DNA of 64,000 nt from Candolleomyces eurysporus (lineage: Eukaryota > Basidiomycota > Agaricomycetes > Agaricales > Psathyrellaceae), in contig JANBPK010000927.1 in the NCBI GenBank assembly GCA_027579435.1, positions 60,535-124,534 of the forward strand, given 5' to 3'. Numbering within the stretch: position 1 is the first letter of the stretch; every line of letters begins with the position of its first letter. The notes beneath the pieces are model-generated. The model saw only the letters and a program-made list of their open reading frames with translations, did no database searches and was not told the origin of the DNA. Below, piece after piece: positions 1 to 11,427 of this stretch. The translations under genes and the position numbers were made by a program.

Positions 1-2429
1 CTCAGCAAATCGATCGAAACCTTGCCGCTAGTTCCCACTTGGAATGGAGCAGCCTACAAATCGTTCGTTCAGTGCAAGAACAACGGCGCTCTGCTCATAG
101 ATCCTCTGGAGGGAGATTGGCTCAAAAGCTGCCTGCAAGATCTAGGAATAGATGTCATCGCGTTGGATACTCGATTCCCCTCCACACTGCGCCTTCTCCT
201 GGATTCTTCCGAGTACGCATCCACTGGAACCTTCTTCCACCGATTCCTTCAGTGTCTTTCTCCTATTGTAGATGGGGCCGTAGGGATACTTAGAAGCTGG
301 CCGGCGCAGCGAAAGTCTACCTTCGCAGAATGGGTTCGTTCCGAAGTCAGCAAAAATGACCCGATGGAGAAGGGGGATATCCAAGTGGCGCGGAAGCTGC
401 CTGTTTGGCGTGCAAGGAAGCAAATGGAAGAAGCTCTTTGCCCGGCCAACCATGTCCAGTTGTTGCCGTATCGCATCCCTCTCGAAGTAGGATGCTTTAG
501 CACTACCTTCAGGACCTCAGACAATGCAGTTCAGCACCTCGGTGTTAAACGGACAACTATCGAGGATTTGCATCAGCGACTCCGACTCCCAGACGTCCTT
601 GGGGTAGGAGAGGAGGAAGACACTTATAGGATCCTTGTCAGGAATTATCTCCTCTCCGACTACATTGAACACATTGTCATGCCCAACGCTGACCGGAATA
701 TGGTTGACTGCGAGGACCTTTGCGAGCGTAGTACCTTTTTCCAAGCGGCCTTCGGAGAGTCATCTCCACGATTCCTCCTACCATCCTTTAACCTCTTTGC
801 AAGGGATCTGCACTCTAAAGGCTTGCGTCGTGAGGAAGACCTCGACCTTCCCCTATTCCGTCAATGTGCCCAAGCCTTACAACGCGATCCTACCCCTCCT
901 CACGAAAAGCTGGAACGAGCACAGATTGTCTATCGCGTCTACTGCGAGACTCTTCCCCTCCATGTTCCATCCGGCCACGGTGCTGGATGGCACGACTTGG
1001 ATGATATTCGCTTCATACCCCGGAATCCAAGCCCAGTCAGGCGACGAGGTCTTTCGTCCGAAATTGAACTTCCCTTACACATCCGCCAATTACCACCTGT
1101 TGTTGCCCCACGAGAGGTCGTCCAGGAGAAATTCCTTGCAATAGCTTGGACCCAGCGGGTGGCGTTGCAAGCGGAGCCCACTCAACGGTTGCTTGTGGCG
1201 TTCCCAGATTTTGGCTGTCCTACTGGCCAGGAAGTAGTAGGTATTCTTTGTTTGACTCGGGATCAACTTATTTAATCTCTCTCAGATCGCACACCTCAAA
1301 GCGCTTTGCCAACTTCCTCGTGGAACGATCGTCCTGCATGACCTCAAAGCAACATATCAGTGGCTCACCGAAAACCCTTCCGCCATCGCATCTATCGCCA
1401 ATCAGCTCAGAGACGAGCCCATCTTTTTGAACGTCGACAATCCGGACGTCCATGAATGGAAATGGGCCTCGGCGAGCCAGATGGCATTCGAAACGGAGGA
1501 TCTAACGAGCATCCAAGGAGTTCGCCAATTCCTCCTACCCTTCCGTGCCTTCCTGAAATCCGTTGGAGTTCTTGAAGCCTATTACCCCGAGATTGAAGCA
1601 GATAGCGAGCACAGTGGCGCTTTGTACGACCAGAAACAATTCCAGAGTCTCAGGGAGAAGCTCAACGCACAGAGGCTAGAAGGGAAATTCACAGACGTCT
1701 TATTCGTCCCACAAAAGGAAGCAAAGGGACGCACTCGTGAAGGGCTTTATAAGTTGGACCATCCTTCATTGCGAGGACATCGTAACTACCTGGCAAGCTG
1801 TGTCCCTTGGTTTGAGGATCTGTTCTTGGGGGGGTTCCGGGAGGGTTCTGGAGGTTCGGCAGGATGTGTTACGGGTTCTGTGGAGGATAGTGATAGTGAT
1901 TCGGACAACGGAGAAGAAGATGTGCCAGAGGTTGAGGAGAGTGAAGAGGCTAGTGGAGCCGCCGCTACGGAAGATCTGACCAACATGCTAATCGTCCCAC
2001 TGTCAAAGTCGCGTAAGACTATCGAAGCTGTCTTAAGTGAGGTTTTCTCTTTTCTCAGATTTGGTCCACCTTCGCTGAAATGGATTTTGGCCTTAGATTA
2101 TCTCTACACTGGTCAACCCTTCGCGCGAGAAGAGGGTAGCTTGGAAGACTTGTTACAGACTCTCGAATTATCACACTTTTTAGACATCAGGGGACTCTTT
2201 GATCTCTCTCAACGCGAGATGATACGGCGAAGACTTGTCAACCCCGAGACACTAGAAGAAGGTAGGACGTTCGCCAGCCTTTGATAATTTCTATCTTCTA
2301 AATATCTCCGTAGTGCGAGAACGTGTCAAGGATCTCGACGCCAAAGTCATCAAGAAGTGGTGCGAGGACTACGAAAAAGCTAATCCTGAGCTTATCCGTG
2401 TCTTTTCCCAAGAAACTGGGGGGAGGTAA
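1..2429 (+). CDS. Sacsin-like ATPase protein with C-terminal BTB/POZ domain, 3' part (cut by window edge)
   Basis: Open at the left edge; 755 residues are visible. Exons: <1-1236, 1286-2036, 2097-2261, 2314-2429, with GT-AG introns of 49, 60 and 52 bp. The reading frame already matches the paralog at 26671-35567 from the first codon. Intron positions and phases match that gene, which fixed the splice sites. The visible part corresponds to the C-terminal third of the full-length copy, so the ATPase modules lie outside the window. Residues around 1680-2260 resemble a BTB/POZ fold (FTDVLF, then HPSLRGHRNYLASCVPWFEDLF, then YLYTGQPF), interrupted by an acidic Ser/Glu-rich loop. BTB domains dimerise and often recruit Cullin-3; the function here is unknown. 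The gene ends 36 bp before the convergent methyltransferase gene. Gene limits are firm; the BTB assignment is probable. Confidence 0.85.
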
Positions 2430-2465
2430 AGGAGATAGTATTACTATGTATATAATGTGACACAT

Positions 2466-3468
2466 CTAAAGTTCCACGATTTTTAACTGTTGACTCCGAC
2501 GTCCTCTCCAACCTTGACACAGAAAATAACACTCGCTCGACTCCGCGCGGCTTGAGGCTGGCTTCACAACCCGAACAAAATTGAATCTTGATTCGAGTTT
2601 TTCGATCCGAAACTTGTCCAGCTCAGGGTGAGCGAAGTATTTCATGCTAGAATGAGCGTCAGCATCACAGTCCGTTGAGCCGTGGAAACGCGACTTACAG
2701 AATGACACCACCTCTTTTGCGCCCGATGCTTGTTGCGGTACGCAGATGCTGTTTAGCGAACGAGAGGACAGCTTCACAAATACGGAGACTTGATTGAACA
2801 TCATGGATCTCGTTACCGGATGCGTTGGCAGCCATATCTGAAAGGATTACATCAACCTTGCTACCCGGACTACCTTTGGCTGCCAGTAAACCGTGGATGA
2901 GCTTTCCGGTCTCTGGGGCCAGAAAGTCAGCAACGATCGGATGTACGCCGTAAATTGGCTGCATCCGCAATAAATCAACGGCGACAATTGTTCCGCGACC
3001 GCCAGCAGGTCTGGCTTCGATGTCGTCGATGTTGAGGGGATCAAAATTGGTTGCTTTGGTAGGCGGCTGTTTTTCTGTCGTGATGATCCTATCATTGGAA
3101 TCGTCCAGAGTCGGTTTCACTCGTCGTTTGGGCTGCTGGCCAACTGCAAGACTCCATCCCGCGTTCCGGACACTTGCAGGGCCTCGTGACGGGGTGTTAC
3201 CATCCGGCGGGAACCCGAATTTGCCAGCGACGACCTGGCTCCAGCCTCCAGGTGCAGCACCGAGGTCGACCACTGCTTGAACGTCTTGTTTCGAGAGAAA
3301 ATTATCCCACTGGTTGTCTATTTCAAGCAGTTTGAAGGCAGACCTTGACCGGTAGGCTGCTGGGTCTGCTAGACGCTTCTTCACGTATGGATCATTGAAT
3401 TGTCGGGCGATCCATTGTCGGGACGATGAATGCTTTGATAGCAGGCTGAGAGTCGGTCGAAAAGACAT
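2466..3468 (-). CDS. MRM2: FtsJ-family rRNA 2'-O-methyltransferase, mitochondrial MRM2-like
   Basis: Two exons, 3468-2699 and 2646-2466, with a 52-bp intron; 316 aa. The start is the ATG at 3468; an in-frame GTG further upstream was not used. The protein opens with a basic Ser-rich stretch suited to mitochondrial import, then RSRSAFKLLEI. SAM-binding motif I is VVDLGAAPGGWSQV (about residues 66-79), and ILSDMAAN and the C-terminal SRAESSECYF follow. The K-D-K-E residues of the RrmJ/FtsJ family are all present. The family methylates the 2'-O of a uridine in the large-subunit rRNA peptidyl-transferase centre. An insert of roughly 60 residues between motif I and the next strand is larger than in the bacterial enzyme. 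It is divergent from the TFIIIC subunit gene across a 267-bp shared promoter. Confidence 0.9.
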
Positions 3469-3735
3469 ATCACTGGGACATAATAGAGGGATACACGGAG
3501 CAGTGGAAGGGTGCACTCAGAACTGCCGTAAGGGCTGAAATTATGACTATATTTGTGCATGTTATGACCGGAAGCTATTGGCCCTGGGTGACTAAGAGAT
3601 GATGGCGATCGTGGCTTGAACTCAAACGCTCACCTGCTCATCTCGATTCGGTTCTGTGTAAAATCAGGGTTGGCAACACCTATGTTTCGCTAACTAAGCT
3701 ATAACCTCAATCAATCCAACATTCTCAGAACTGAT
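3469..3735. promoter_or_regulatory. Divergent intergenic promoter
   Basis: This 267-bp gap separates the divergent starts of the rRNA methyltransferase (minus) and the TFIIIC subunit 6-like gene (plus), so both promoters must lie here or within transcribed leaders. No clear TATA box was seen. Confidence 0.5.
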
Positions 3736-4481
3736 ATGGATTTCGAAGCACCAACGACATTATGTCCTGGATTTAAGCAGGTCGAAGAATTTGGGCCAGA
3801 TGAAGAGTATGAAGAGGAAGAGGAAATATCATATGTAACTCTCGACCTTGGGAACGTGGAGCCCACACTGGTTCCCAGCGCTTCAAGCTACCATCTAATC
3901 GTAGATCCTCTATTGATCTATACCCTGATACAAACTGACCAGGTGCTCCAGGGACTCGATTCCCCGACCCCGTTTCTGCAACTTCAGGGAACAGTGCTTA
4001 AGGGACATCACCATCACCTCCTGGGCACAGAATTGATTTTTTCGGAAGACAAAGGTACTTCTTAACGATGATTGATACATATTTTGAAGATTGACGCCGA
4101 GCAGAACATCATAAGCGTACGATCCAGCACGCTGCCAATACGGAGCAAAGGATCCTCTTCAAGGAGATAACCTTGCAGCATAAATCCCCTCCGCCTAGTC
4201 CCAAGTCTCGGGAGAAGCAGCTAGATACGGTAGACAATCTCGATCTTGCTGGAAATGCTCCCCGGGCCATGAATGTGGACGAAGATGGCCAGAGGATTGA
4301 TCGCATGACAGGGAAATCTGCCCCACTCACGAGAGCAATGAGAACCAAAGGAACCGTCAAAAAGAAACCTTCCGAATCCAGTCCTAAACCCTCGATATCA
4401 AAGAAGGGGATGGGAAAAGTTGACTCGGACCATGCGCTTGCCTCTGATGTGGACGCTCCTGATGATATGGATACTACATAA
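3736..4481 (+). CDS. TFIIIC subunit 6-like (tau55-type) protein
   Basis: Three exons: 3736-3900, 3952-4054, 4105-4481; 214 aa. The first intron (51 bp, with CTGAC branch site and CTCCAG acceptor) has no in-frame stop, so reading through it is possible. Splicing gives the family-like join YHLI-GLDSPTPFLQL. After an acidic N terminus come YVTLDLGN and LQGTVLKGHHHHLLGTELIF, the small beta-barrel of the TFIIIC subunit 6 family (human GTF3C6 type). That subunit helps TFIIIC recruit RNA polymerase III to tRNA and 5S genes. The C-terminal 120 residues are basic and Ser/Pro-rich without recognisable fold. The second intron (50 bp) was placed by restoring the frame to the C-terminal exon. Confidence 0.78.
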
Positions 4482-5296
4482 CCCTGTACTAATACCCTGA
4501 AGGTGACGGTATTTTCAATTGGCTGTGGTCTTACCTGGCTCTCGCCCCATTTTGACACTTGTTTGGTCTCCTCATCGCCGTACATCTCTATTTTAGGCCA
4601 GTTCTCGATCTCGTGTCACCGGTTCACAGCGCCGCAAGTCTGTCACTCTTGTTAGGTCCTCTGCGTTGTTCTGATTCCGTATCTCTGATGTCCTTAAATT
4701 CAGGCGATTGTCGGGATGTGTGTTGTTACCCCCAAGACGACCATTTTCGATGAAAATATGCCTCACGTTCTAAAGCCGTATGATAGTTCAATCGTGCGCA
4801 AATGAGGAAGGCCGCTGGACAGTGTCCCATGGCCATTGACATCAGCTGACAACTGCAAACCAGATATCTGCAAATCTAATTCCCGCCAACCGTTTCCTGT
4901 CTCTGAATACCCAGCAGAAACTCGTGTCGAGCCAGATAAGAAATTCCCTGGCCCGTTATTTCTGATTGTAGAGATGGTTCTCCGATTCTACGGTGCTTCT
5001 CTTGCAACGTTTCCGGGGAATTCGCAATGGGAACCCGTGGCTTTCTCGTGCGAATCGCGTTCCTCCGTCCCTCTCGTCAGACCTTTCTCACCTTAGGAAA
5101 GAGCGCTGTACAACACCCTTCCTCTCTTCAATTGACTATATTAGTTACCCACATATTTCTATATTGCTGGCGCGAAACGTGACAGGAAATGTATGTACGT
5201 TCCGCCTCCAATTACACTCAGATTGTATCGCTTATCTTTTGGGAGATGCTTGTCCATTCTATGCAGTGCACACGGTCCGTACATCCTAACTGCGTA
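4482..5296. other. Intergenic, no gene recognised
   Basis: About 0.8 kb with only short, unconserved-looking open frames. It holds the 3' flanks of the TFIIIC subunit gene and of the DUF6699 gene. No tRNA, repeat or transposon end was seen. Confidence 0.4.
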
Positions 5297-5926
5297 TTAC
5301 TGAAGCAAGAGATGCCAGACGTCTCTTTCACTATTGCTCGGAACAAGACCTCCCCACCTCCATCCGACGCCCGCCGCCCGTGGTGTAAAATCTGTGCAGG
5401 GAGCGTATGGATCGCCCATCTCCAGGCCCAAACCACTTTCATGTCGCCACCCATTCAATCGACGGCACGCGGCCTGATGTACCTCGTGCAACACGTCTAG
5501 GACGCACACGATTGGCATGGAGGTCTGGGTGGGGAAGACAACGATTGGGTCATCGCCCATGAACGGCGCACGGATCGTCAGCGAGTCGAGGCCTGGCGTC
5601 GTTGCCCTTGCCAGTCGCCACTGCCAATCACTTCTCATCCCTATGACCAGACACGTTGCTTGTGCCGGCGGTAGGCTGATGTCGTACTCGATGGCCCTTG
5701 CAGCGAGGAGTCCATCCAATACCACCGTCTCTTGGGCTTGTGCTGGAAGCTGTTTATGATAGGGCTTCTGGTGCCGACCAGCCCGCCTCATGGGTTGCCC
5801 ACTCGGCCGTAAATTCGACGACGGTAGTGAAGGTCCAGCGGCAGTACTCATCGACCGTGCCCCCGTCGGCCAACCTCCAGGCGGGACGCCGTTAGAGGAA
5901 GAACAGTAGGGCGGTCCGTGTGACAT
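5297..5926 (-). CDS. DUF6699-type hypothetical protein
   Basis: A single uninterrupted frame of 209 aa with an ATG at 5926. The first 70 residues are Pro/Ser/Gly-rich and look disordered. From about residue 75 the pattern is typical of the basidiomycete DUF6699 family: an IEYDISLPP motif, a region ending PGLDSLTIRAP, a PIVVFPT strand, then VCVLDVLHEVHQAACRRLNGW, the V-T-V-x-D-V-L-x-A-I helix of that family. The function of the family is unknown; it is expanded in mushroom genomes. An upstream exon cannot be excluded. The domain call is from remembered family pattern, not a search. Confidence 0.65.
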   Translation of the reverse strand: MSHGPPYCSSSNGVPPGGWPTGARSMSTAAGPSLPSSNLRPSGQPMRRAGRHQKPYHKQLPAQAQETVVLDGLLAARAIEYDISLPPAQATCLVIGMRSDWQWRLARATTPGLDSLTIRAPFMGDDPIVVFPTQTSMPIVCVLDVLHEVHQAACRRLNGWRHESGLGLEMGDPYAPCTDFTPRAAGVGWRWGGLVPSNSERDVWHLLLQ

Positions 5927-8061
5927 GCTGCAATCTTAGTCTCTTTGTATATTCAGCATCGACTCTACGGTATCGTGCTGTTTGTGCTTACCAGAGGGTT
6001 TGCAGGTTGTGGGTGATAGGATCGGCTGCTCTTGGGACACTGAGTCTTTACTCGTATGTGTGATATAACTCTTACATGTAACTGCAGTTTCCTTTAAATA
6101 TGTTTGCGTACGCTCTCTCCCTCTCGCCCGTCGGCCTCTTTAATTCAGCATCAGAGATCTATCAACTGTCCCTCATTTTGAATAACAAGAAACTTAAAAG
6201 GGAGTCCATTGATCTGTCACCTCGTCTATTGTGTGCTGCGGTCTCAGTTGGATGTTCCACTACGTCAGGATCTATTTTGCTCAGGTGGTGAATTCATTTG
6301 CCTTCATCGGGTAAATTGCCTGAAAAGTCAGTGTCAGTCAATAACGCAGTCATCCAATGCAGTTAAGCCCTGTTCGGGGCCAGAGATGGCTGTGATGAAC
6401 CTCATTATGACTCTATTAGGCAGGCAAGGATACCCCTGGATTCGGCCTTCTTTCGTTCCCTGAGCTACTTTTGCTTCCTCATCTATGGCGTGGAGATTCT
6501 CATCAATCAATAATCATCGCTGTTCCTGTGATTAGTCTTCAAGGTGTGAGGAACCACCTCACGGCCTGTTGTGATTGAAGTGGGCCTAGGTAAACGTTTC
6601 AGTTTCGAGCGCCGTTATTCCGTGAGGCATTTGAACCAATCCACTGCAGTAAGTCATTTTGCTATGCTTCGGGACTTGGCAGTCACCGGTGGTGTAGAGC
6701 GCTTAAGACGGGCGTGGGCGTGAGCTGCGCAGCTTCCGGTCAAACAGCGGAACACAGGCGTAATTAGTCCAACGGACCTGGTTCAAATTCTCATCTCTGA
6801 GATTACTGTCGCTTTGCCTTTAAATGCTCCGCAGACGCGAGTCGGTCGATGATTCTCTTCACGCGCCTCGGGACCTGAATGTATCCCGCGAAGACTTCTC
6901 GAAGCAACCCACCTTGAACTTCTATGCATTGAATGCCGGCTTCCCCGAGGCGGGCGATATCCATTTCTGGGCTGTTTTCTTCCACCATCTTGAGTCGTAA
7001 CAATAGTCAAACTTCGAAACGGGATGAGAGATGGATCCTAAATGCCTTGCCGATCAAGAACTTCGTTCAACACTCGCGGTGGCTGCTACCCGTATTCGTT
7101 GAACGGTGAAATCATATTCTTTCACAAAGACTTCGATATGTGGTGGAGACATGTATAAACATTTTCTCACAGGTTGTTACCCATCTGAACACGGCGCTGA
7201 TTTTTGGATGTTTGAAGTTAAAAGGATCCCTTGGCTTTGATCGTCGTGGTCTTTCCGGGAAGTTCCTCTATTGCTGGGGAAACCGCGGAACATCCCTGTT
7301 GCGCGATACGAACACGAAGCTGCCTTTACGTATTGTTGAAAGACACGCACGAAAACTCAGAGTTTAAGCAGCGGCAACAGTGCTGCAATACGGCGCCTCT
7401 CAAAACTCAATCTCACGGATGGGGCTCCAACCGTGAGCGCTTATAAGCATATTTTTATTTGAAACGTGGATCTTTATTGAACAGATCAAAGCCCCTGAAT
7501 CTTTATGAAAATCCTCAAAATTTAATTTTTGTCGGCGGTAATACTCGGGTATATGTGCGGCGGTAGGTATGCCATACACCAACAGTATGAATGGGCGCAG
7601 TTGAGGATACGTTGTTGGCTCCCTATTGTAACTCAATGATTCCCTAGATATTCATCACTCAAGCTCATAGCCTGATCTGCGACCTAGATGCGACGTGGGC
7701 GTTCGAAACATCGCCCCCTTTCAGAGCGCTTCGTGTGGGCGCTTGCTTGAAGTGAACCGGCGCGAAAACGGCATTGCGTCATGCGCGATTGCGGCGCGTG
7801 TCGTGGGCATGACTGGTCGATCAAACCGTGCAGTCAGTTGTCATGGTGTCCTCTGATTTGTTCCTAACTGTCACCAGCTGCCACCGAGGACGTCGAAGGT
7901 TGGAAAGCGCGTTGAGCTCAACCATGGCAAAAAGGTGCGAAAAGGTAAGTCGAGGCAAAGCACTATTATTAGTAGCATCTAATGATATTTCGTTAGGACC
8001 AAGTTCAATTCGATTCTGCATGACCCCTTCCCTATGACCCGAGACACTCGGCTAGAAGAAG
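5927..8061. other. Gene-poor intergenic stretch
   Basis: Just over 2 kb without a convincing gene apart from one small minus-strand frame at 6803-6988. A GTTCAAATTC motif near 6780 recalls a tRNA B box but no cloverleaf forms around it. The stretch ends at the target duplication of the transposable element at 8062. Confidence 0.4.
6803..6988 (-). CDS. Possible small protein or exon remnant (61 aa)
   Basis: An ATG-initiated frame of 61 codons. Composition is protein-like, with an amphipathic Arg-rich C-terminal half (VPRRVKRIIDRLASAEHLKAK), and lacks the Ser/Arg bias of random frames nearby. No family was recognised. It could be a short gene, a terminal exon of a larger decayed gene, or chance. 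No partner exon was found upstream. Confidence 0.25.
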   Translation of the reverse strand: MVEENSPEMDIARLGEAGIQCIEVQGGLLREVFAGYIQVPRRVKRIIDRLASAEHLKAKRQ

Positions 8062-8070
8062 CTCAAAGGG
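8062..8070. repeat. Target-site duplication, left copy
   Basis: CTCAAAGGG directly abuts the left terminal inverted repeat of the element at 8071-9003 and recurs exactly at 9004-9012. Confidence 0.75.
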
Positions 8071-9003
8071 GGATAAAACAATTCAACAACCCCCCTTTCT
8101 TTGGCAACCCCCGGGTTTCTTGGGGTTTCCCGACTTTTCGACTCAATTGACGGAAACAATATTTGGTGCTGTTTGTATCAGCGGCCGACTCATCACCGGC
8201 ATCGGTGATGGCTCTCCCGCCAGTGCAAGCAAAGGCGGGTCGATTTTGAGGCTCGCTTACTAGTTGCCCTCCAAAAACTTTGATTTATTGAACTCCCAGG
8301 AGAGATCCCTGATAGTAGAAGGACTCAGAAGCTGACAATTCATTTTATGTACATTAACGCTAAGTCTTCAATTGCAACTGCTAGGTTCTGAGCTTTAGAG
8401 ACGGTCATCTCAATCCCCGACACTCCAGAACTTGAACACGGTGAACACTCCCATCAAATTCATTGTGATATTGAAAACCCATGAATTCAAGAAGTCTTGA
8501 ACCTATGGGGAGGGCTAGAGTCTTTTCAATGGGCCTTCTCCACACCCTTTAGCTTTTCACTGAAATCTGACAGCTCATGGCTGCAGAGAACCATCTTTTC
8601 CCCGACCGCAACACTCCAACTTACTGTGTTGCCCTCGAGTTAGATCCAGCGCGTCTCCCAGATTCTACGGAGGGTGAGGGGTCAAGCGACATTTAGGATT
8701 AATCTCAGACTTAAAATTGTCTCAATTAAACTCTTCCTTTCCGGAATCCAAGGGCAAGGAGTCGTCGAACTTTGTCTTGCGCATTGATGGGATTAGTTGT
8801 GCAGACATGCGGGATCCCGACTTCATACCATTTTGGGTTGGTCGCGCGATCCTACCGGCCGGTGCGTATCACACCCATCACCAACGTCGGCGCCCCTTCC
8901 GGCAGTAACCTCGGTTGCCCAAGAACCTATTGGGCAACCCTCTCGGAAACCCCAAGCAACCCGGGGGTTCCCGGGAAAGGGGGGTTGTCAGATTGTTTTA
9001 TCC
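8071..9003. mobile_element. Non-autonomous Mutator-like (MULE) transposable element
   Basis: A 933-bp element with imperfect terminal inverted repeats of about 62 bp. The outermost 12 bases, GGATAAAACAAT, are identical at both ends. The following CAACCCCCCTTT and ACCCCCGGGTT blocks are also shared in inverted orientation. The flanks carry a 9-bp direct duplication, CTCAAAGGG. Long terminal repeats plus a 9-bp duplication are characteristic of Mutator-like transposons; an 8-bp hAT duplication is less consistent. The interior has no transposase frame, so it would have been moved in trans. Short frames across it are not genes. Confidence 0.8.
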
Positions 9004-9012
9004 CTCAAAGGG
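9004..9012. repeat. Target-site duplication, right copy
   Basis: CTCAAAGGG immediately follows the right inverted repeat and is identical to 8062-8070. Confidence 0.75.
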
Positions 9013-9578
9013 GCTACATAATGCCTAACGACGGTTATCTGTCCATCATATGAATTTTGCCGGGGACCCCTCACAATAGGGACAATGTCCATGAAGAAAC
9101 AGAGTGAACGATGAAGAGACAACTTCCCAGAGAATAGCCAACAAACCTTGGAAAGCATTGTACCTCGTACAAAGATCCAAGTACTCTGAACGAGCACATG
9201 TTGGTCAACTATTTCCTGGCGAACGCACAACCTGAACAACCGTGGCCTACAGAATCTGATGGATCCATGATGGAACCTTTTGACTTACCCGCCAAGGGGT
9301 GGCCAGGCATGGCGCGAACTCAGCCCCACTTTGGAAATCAATCAATGACAAGTGGTGCAAACAGCTACAACATTCCGGCGTTTGTCCACGCAAGAGACTT
9401 GTCGGGTATTACGCTCTGTTAACCATTCACGAAGCGTTCATTCGCTTTGTTTTCTTTCCATCGTCTATTCTGTATGCTCTAACACTCGACTACCCCCTCT
9501 CCTCTTCAAGACACTCACATTCTTTTTTTCTAACCATCGTCTCTCATTTACTCCAACCCTCCCTAATAGCGCTCAGGC
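9013..9578. other. Intergenic; pyrimidine-rich promoter of the SH3 gene
   Basis: No gene was recognised. The last 110 bases (about 9470-9575) are strongly C/T-rich on the plus strand and run up to the start codon at 9579. This is a common feature of highly expressed fungal promoters and leaders. Confidence 0.4.
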
Positions 9579-11427
9579 ATGCATGCTGTCAGACGGCATG
9601 CCGACCACGCGCATCTTCGTCGCATAACCGCGCAAAAGCTGCAATCTCGCAAACTCTCCTCTTTGGACTCCCGTTCCCCTCAATTTGGCTTCGGATTCGG
9701 TAATGGCAATGGCAATGGAAATGGACGTGGGAATGGCAATGGCAACGGCGGGGGGGAATGGCGGCGACAGAGGAAGAGGGAACAGTCGTTTCGACCGCCT
9801 CACGTCATGGCTGGGTGATAGAATTCCAACGCAACGCACGTCGACCACGCCAGTGAGGGTGGCTACTAACACCCCCGCTCCTCGACCAACCACCGTTCAA
9901 TCCGAAGCTCCTGCAGCCCCCNTCGACGCCTGCACCTACTCCGTCTCCTGATAGGGGATCTAATGGTGGTGGTAACGATGGTGGCAACGATGGAGGCAAC
10001 GATGGACAATCGACCTCTCGCACTAGCACGAGTGCTAATCGAGAAGCCAACACTTCGGAAACTGGACCCAGGGTAGCCTCTGAAACCTCGACCAATACGG
10101 CTACTGCTACTGGGATTGGCGGTGTCAGCAATGGTAGAGCCCATCTTTTTCGATTCCTCGTCATTTTTTCTGATGAATTTCAGTTGGAGTCTTAGACTCT
10201 GTCGTTCCAAATGGACAGACGAATACCGCTGGGGTCCCCAGTGCAACCCTTGGTTCCGATTCTTCACCTTCAGCGAGCGCGGCAGGAGAGAGCGGATCCT
10301 CCGGTCCTTTGGTTGCCACGGGCGCAGCAAAGACGGGATTGCCAACATCAGCGATTGCTGCTATCGTGGTAATCTCACTCCTGGTGTTCCTCCTTGTTTT
10401 AGTCTTCCTGGTGCGACGTCGCTGGATGTCTCGCCGGCGTGACCGTATGCACCGTTGGTGGTCCACAAACAAACCTTCTTCTCAAGACTTCAACGAGAAA
10501 GCGCACGATTTCGCGCCTGGTTTAGTCCAGTCGACTCCGGCTCAGGGTGGTGGCGTGGCAAGTGGGTTTGATCATTCATCCATTGTACCCACCGCTCCTC
10601 CCGTTGCTGAAGTGCGCGTTCCCCATAATGGCGTGACGAACACCCCGCCTCCTATGGTGTTTGGACATCCCCTTAGCGCCAGCCGAAGGAACATTGACTC
10701 TAGATCTGATCGACTCTCAGTCGGCAGCGCAGCGTCGAACGATAGCAACTCGTCCAAATTCTTCGTCGTCCACCACCCCGTCAAAAACGACAGCTATAGG
10801 GAATCCTTCAAATTCCCTAAACCCCCCTCCTTGAACACAACGTCGGAACTCGCGTCGATTCATACACGGAATGGGAGTGGCTTGTCGGGTACATCGTATG
10901 CAGCAGTTTGCTCTACGCCGATTGCGACCAAGGCTCCCAGCGCGTTGTCTCAGCCTCCTATAACCCCACCTGAAACCCCACCTGAATCAGACTCGGCTCA
11001 TGATCAGCCAGACAGGGGGAAGGACTCGTCGAGTTCCAATAACATCCCCAACCCGTTCCTTGATAGTCCCGGATCCCATACTTCCGATCTTTCCATCCCC
11101 AACTCTTTCGCTCCAAACCCATTCGATGATCAGCAGGCACTCGCATCTGTTGGGAAATTCGCAGAGGTGGAAATTGTGCGCCGACCTTTCCAGCCGACTC
11201 TGTCGGACGAATTGCAGGTGGCCGTTGACGATAGGGTTGCCGTTCTCGAAGTATTCGATGATGGATGGGCGACGGTTCAGAAGCTTCAGGATGGGCCCGG
11301 CGGTAGTGCTCAGCAAAAGGGTCTGATCCCTATTGCGTGCCTCCGCGAGGCTAATCAGGATTTGTCGTCTTTCTTGAACACGAAAGTCGTTCCAAGCTAT
11401 CGTGTCTCCAGTCAGATGAGTGATTGA
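9579..11427 (+). CDS. Single-pass membrane protein with C-terminal SH3 domain (copy 1)
   Basis: Two exons, 9579-10133 and 10184-11427, about 598 aa once two homopolymer artefacts are discounted. These are one extra G in the run 9750-9756 and the N at 9922; each shifts the frame by +1. Layout: short basic N terminus, Gly/Asn repeats (FGFGNGNGNGNGRGNGNGN), a Thr/Ser/Pro-rich presumably O-glycosylated ectodomain, then a transmembrane helix at about residues 194-218 (AIAAIVVISLLVFLLVLVFLV). A basic stop-transfer RRRWMSRRRD, a Ser/Pro-rich tail and an SH3-like fold near 11160-11345 (LQVAVDDRVAVLEVFDDGWATV) complete it. The architecture resembles yeast Fus1 or Sho1-class cell-surface SH3 proteins, which signal in fusion or osmosensing; orthology is not claimed. 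It is a tandem paralog of the gene at 12802. No classical signal peptide is visible. Confidence 0.8.
9922..9922. other. Single N that adds one base (assembly artefact)
   Basis: It follows a C5 run in SH3 copy 1. Dropping it restores the frame into the Pro/Gly-rich ectodomain. Confidence 0.85.

Noticed and set aside
6725..6800. tRNA gene suggested by a GTTCAAATTC B-box-like motif
   Set aside because: The presumed T-stem does not pair and no acceptor, D or anticodon stems can be built around it.
8160..8900. Transposase inside the MULE-like element
   Set aside because: No frame longer than about 95 codons and no DDE or zinc-finger motifs, so the element is treated as non-autonomous.
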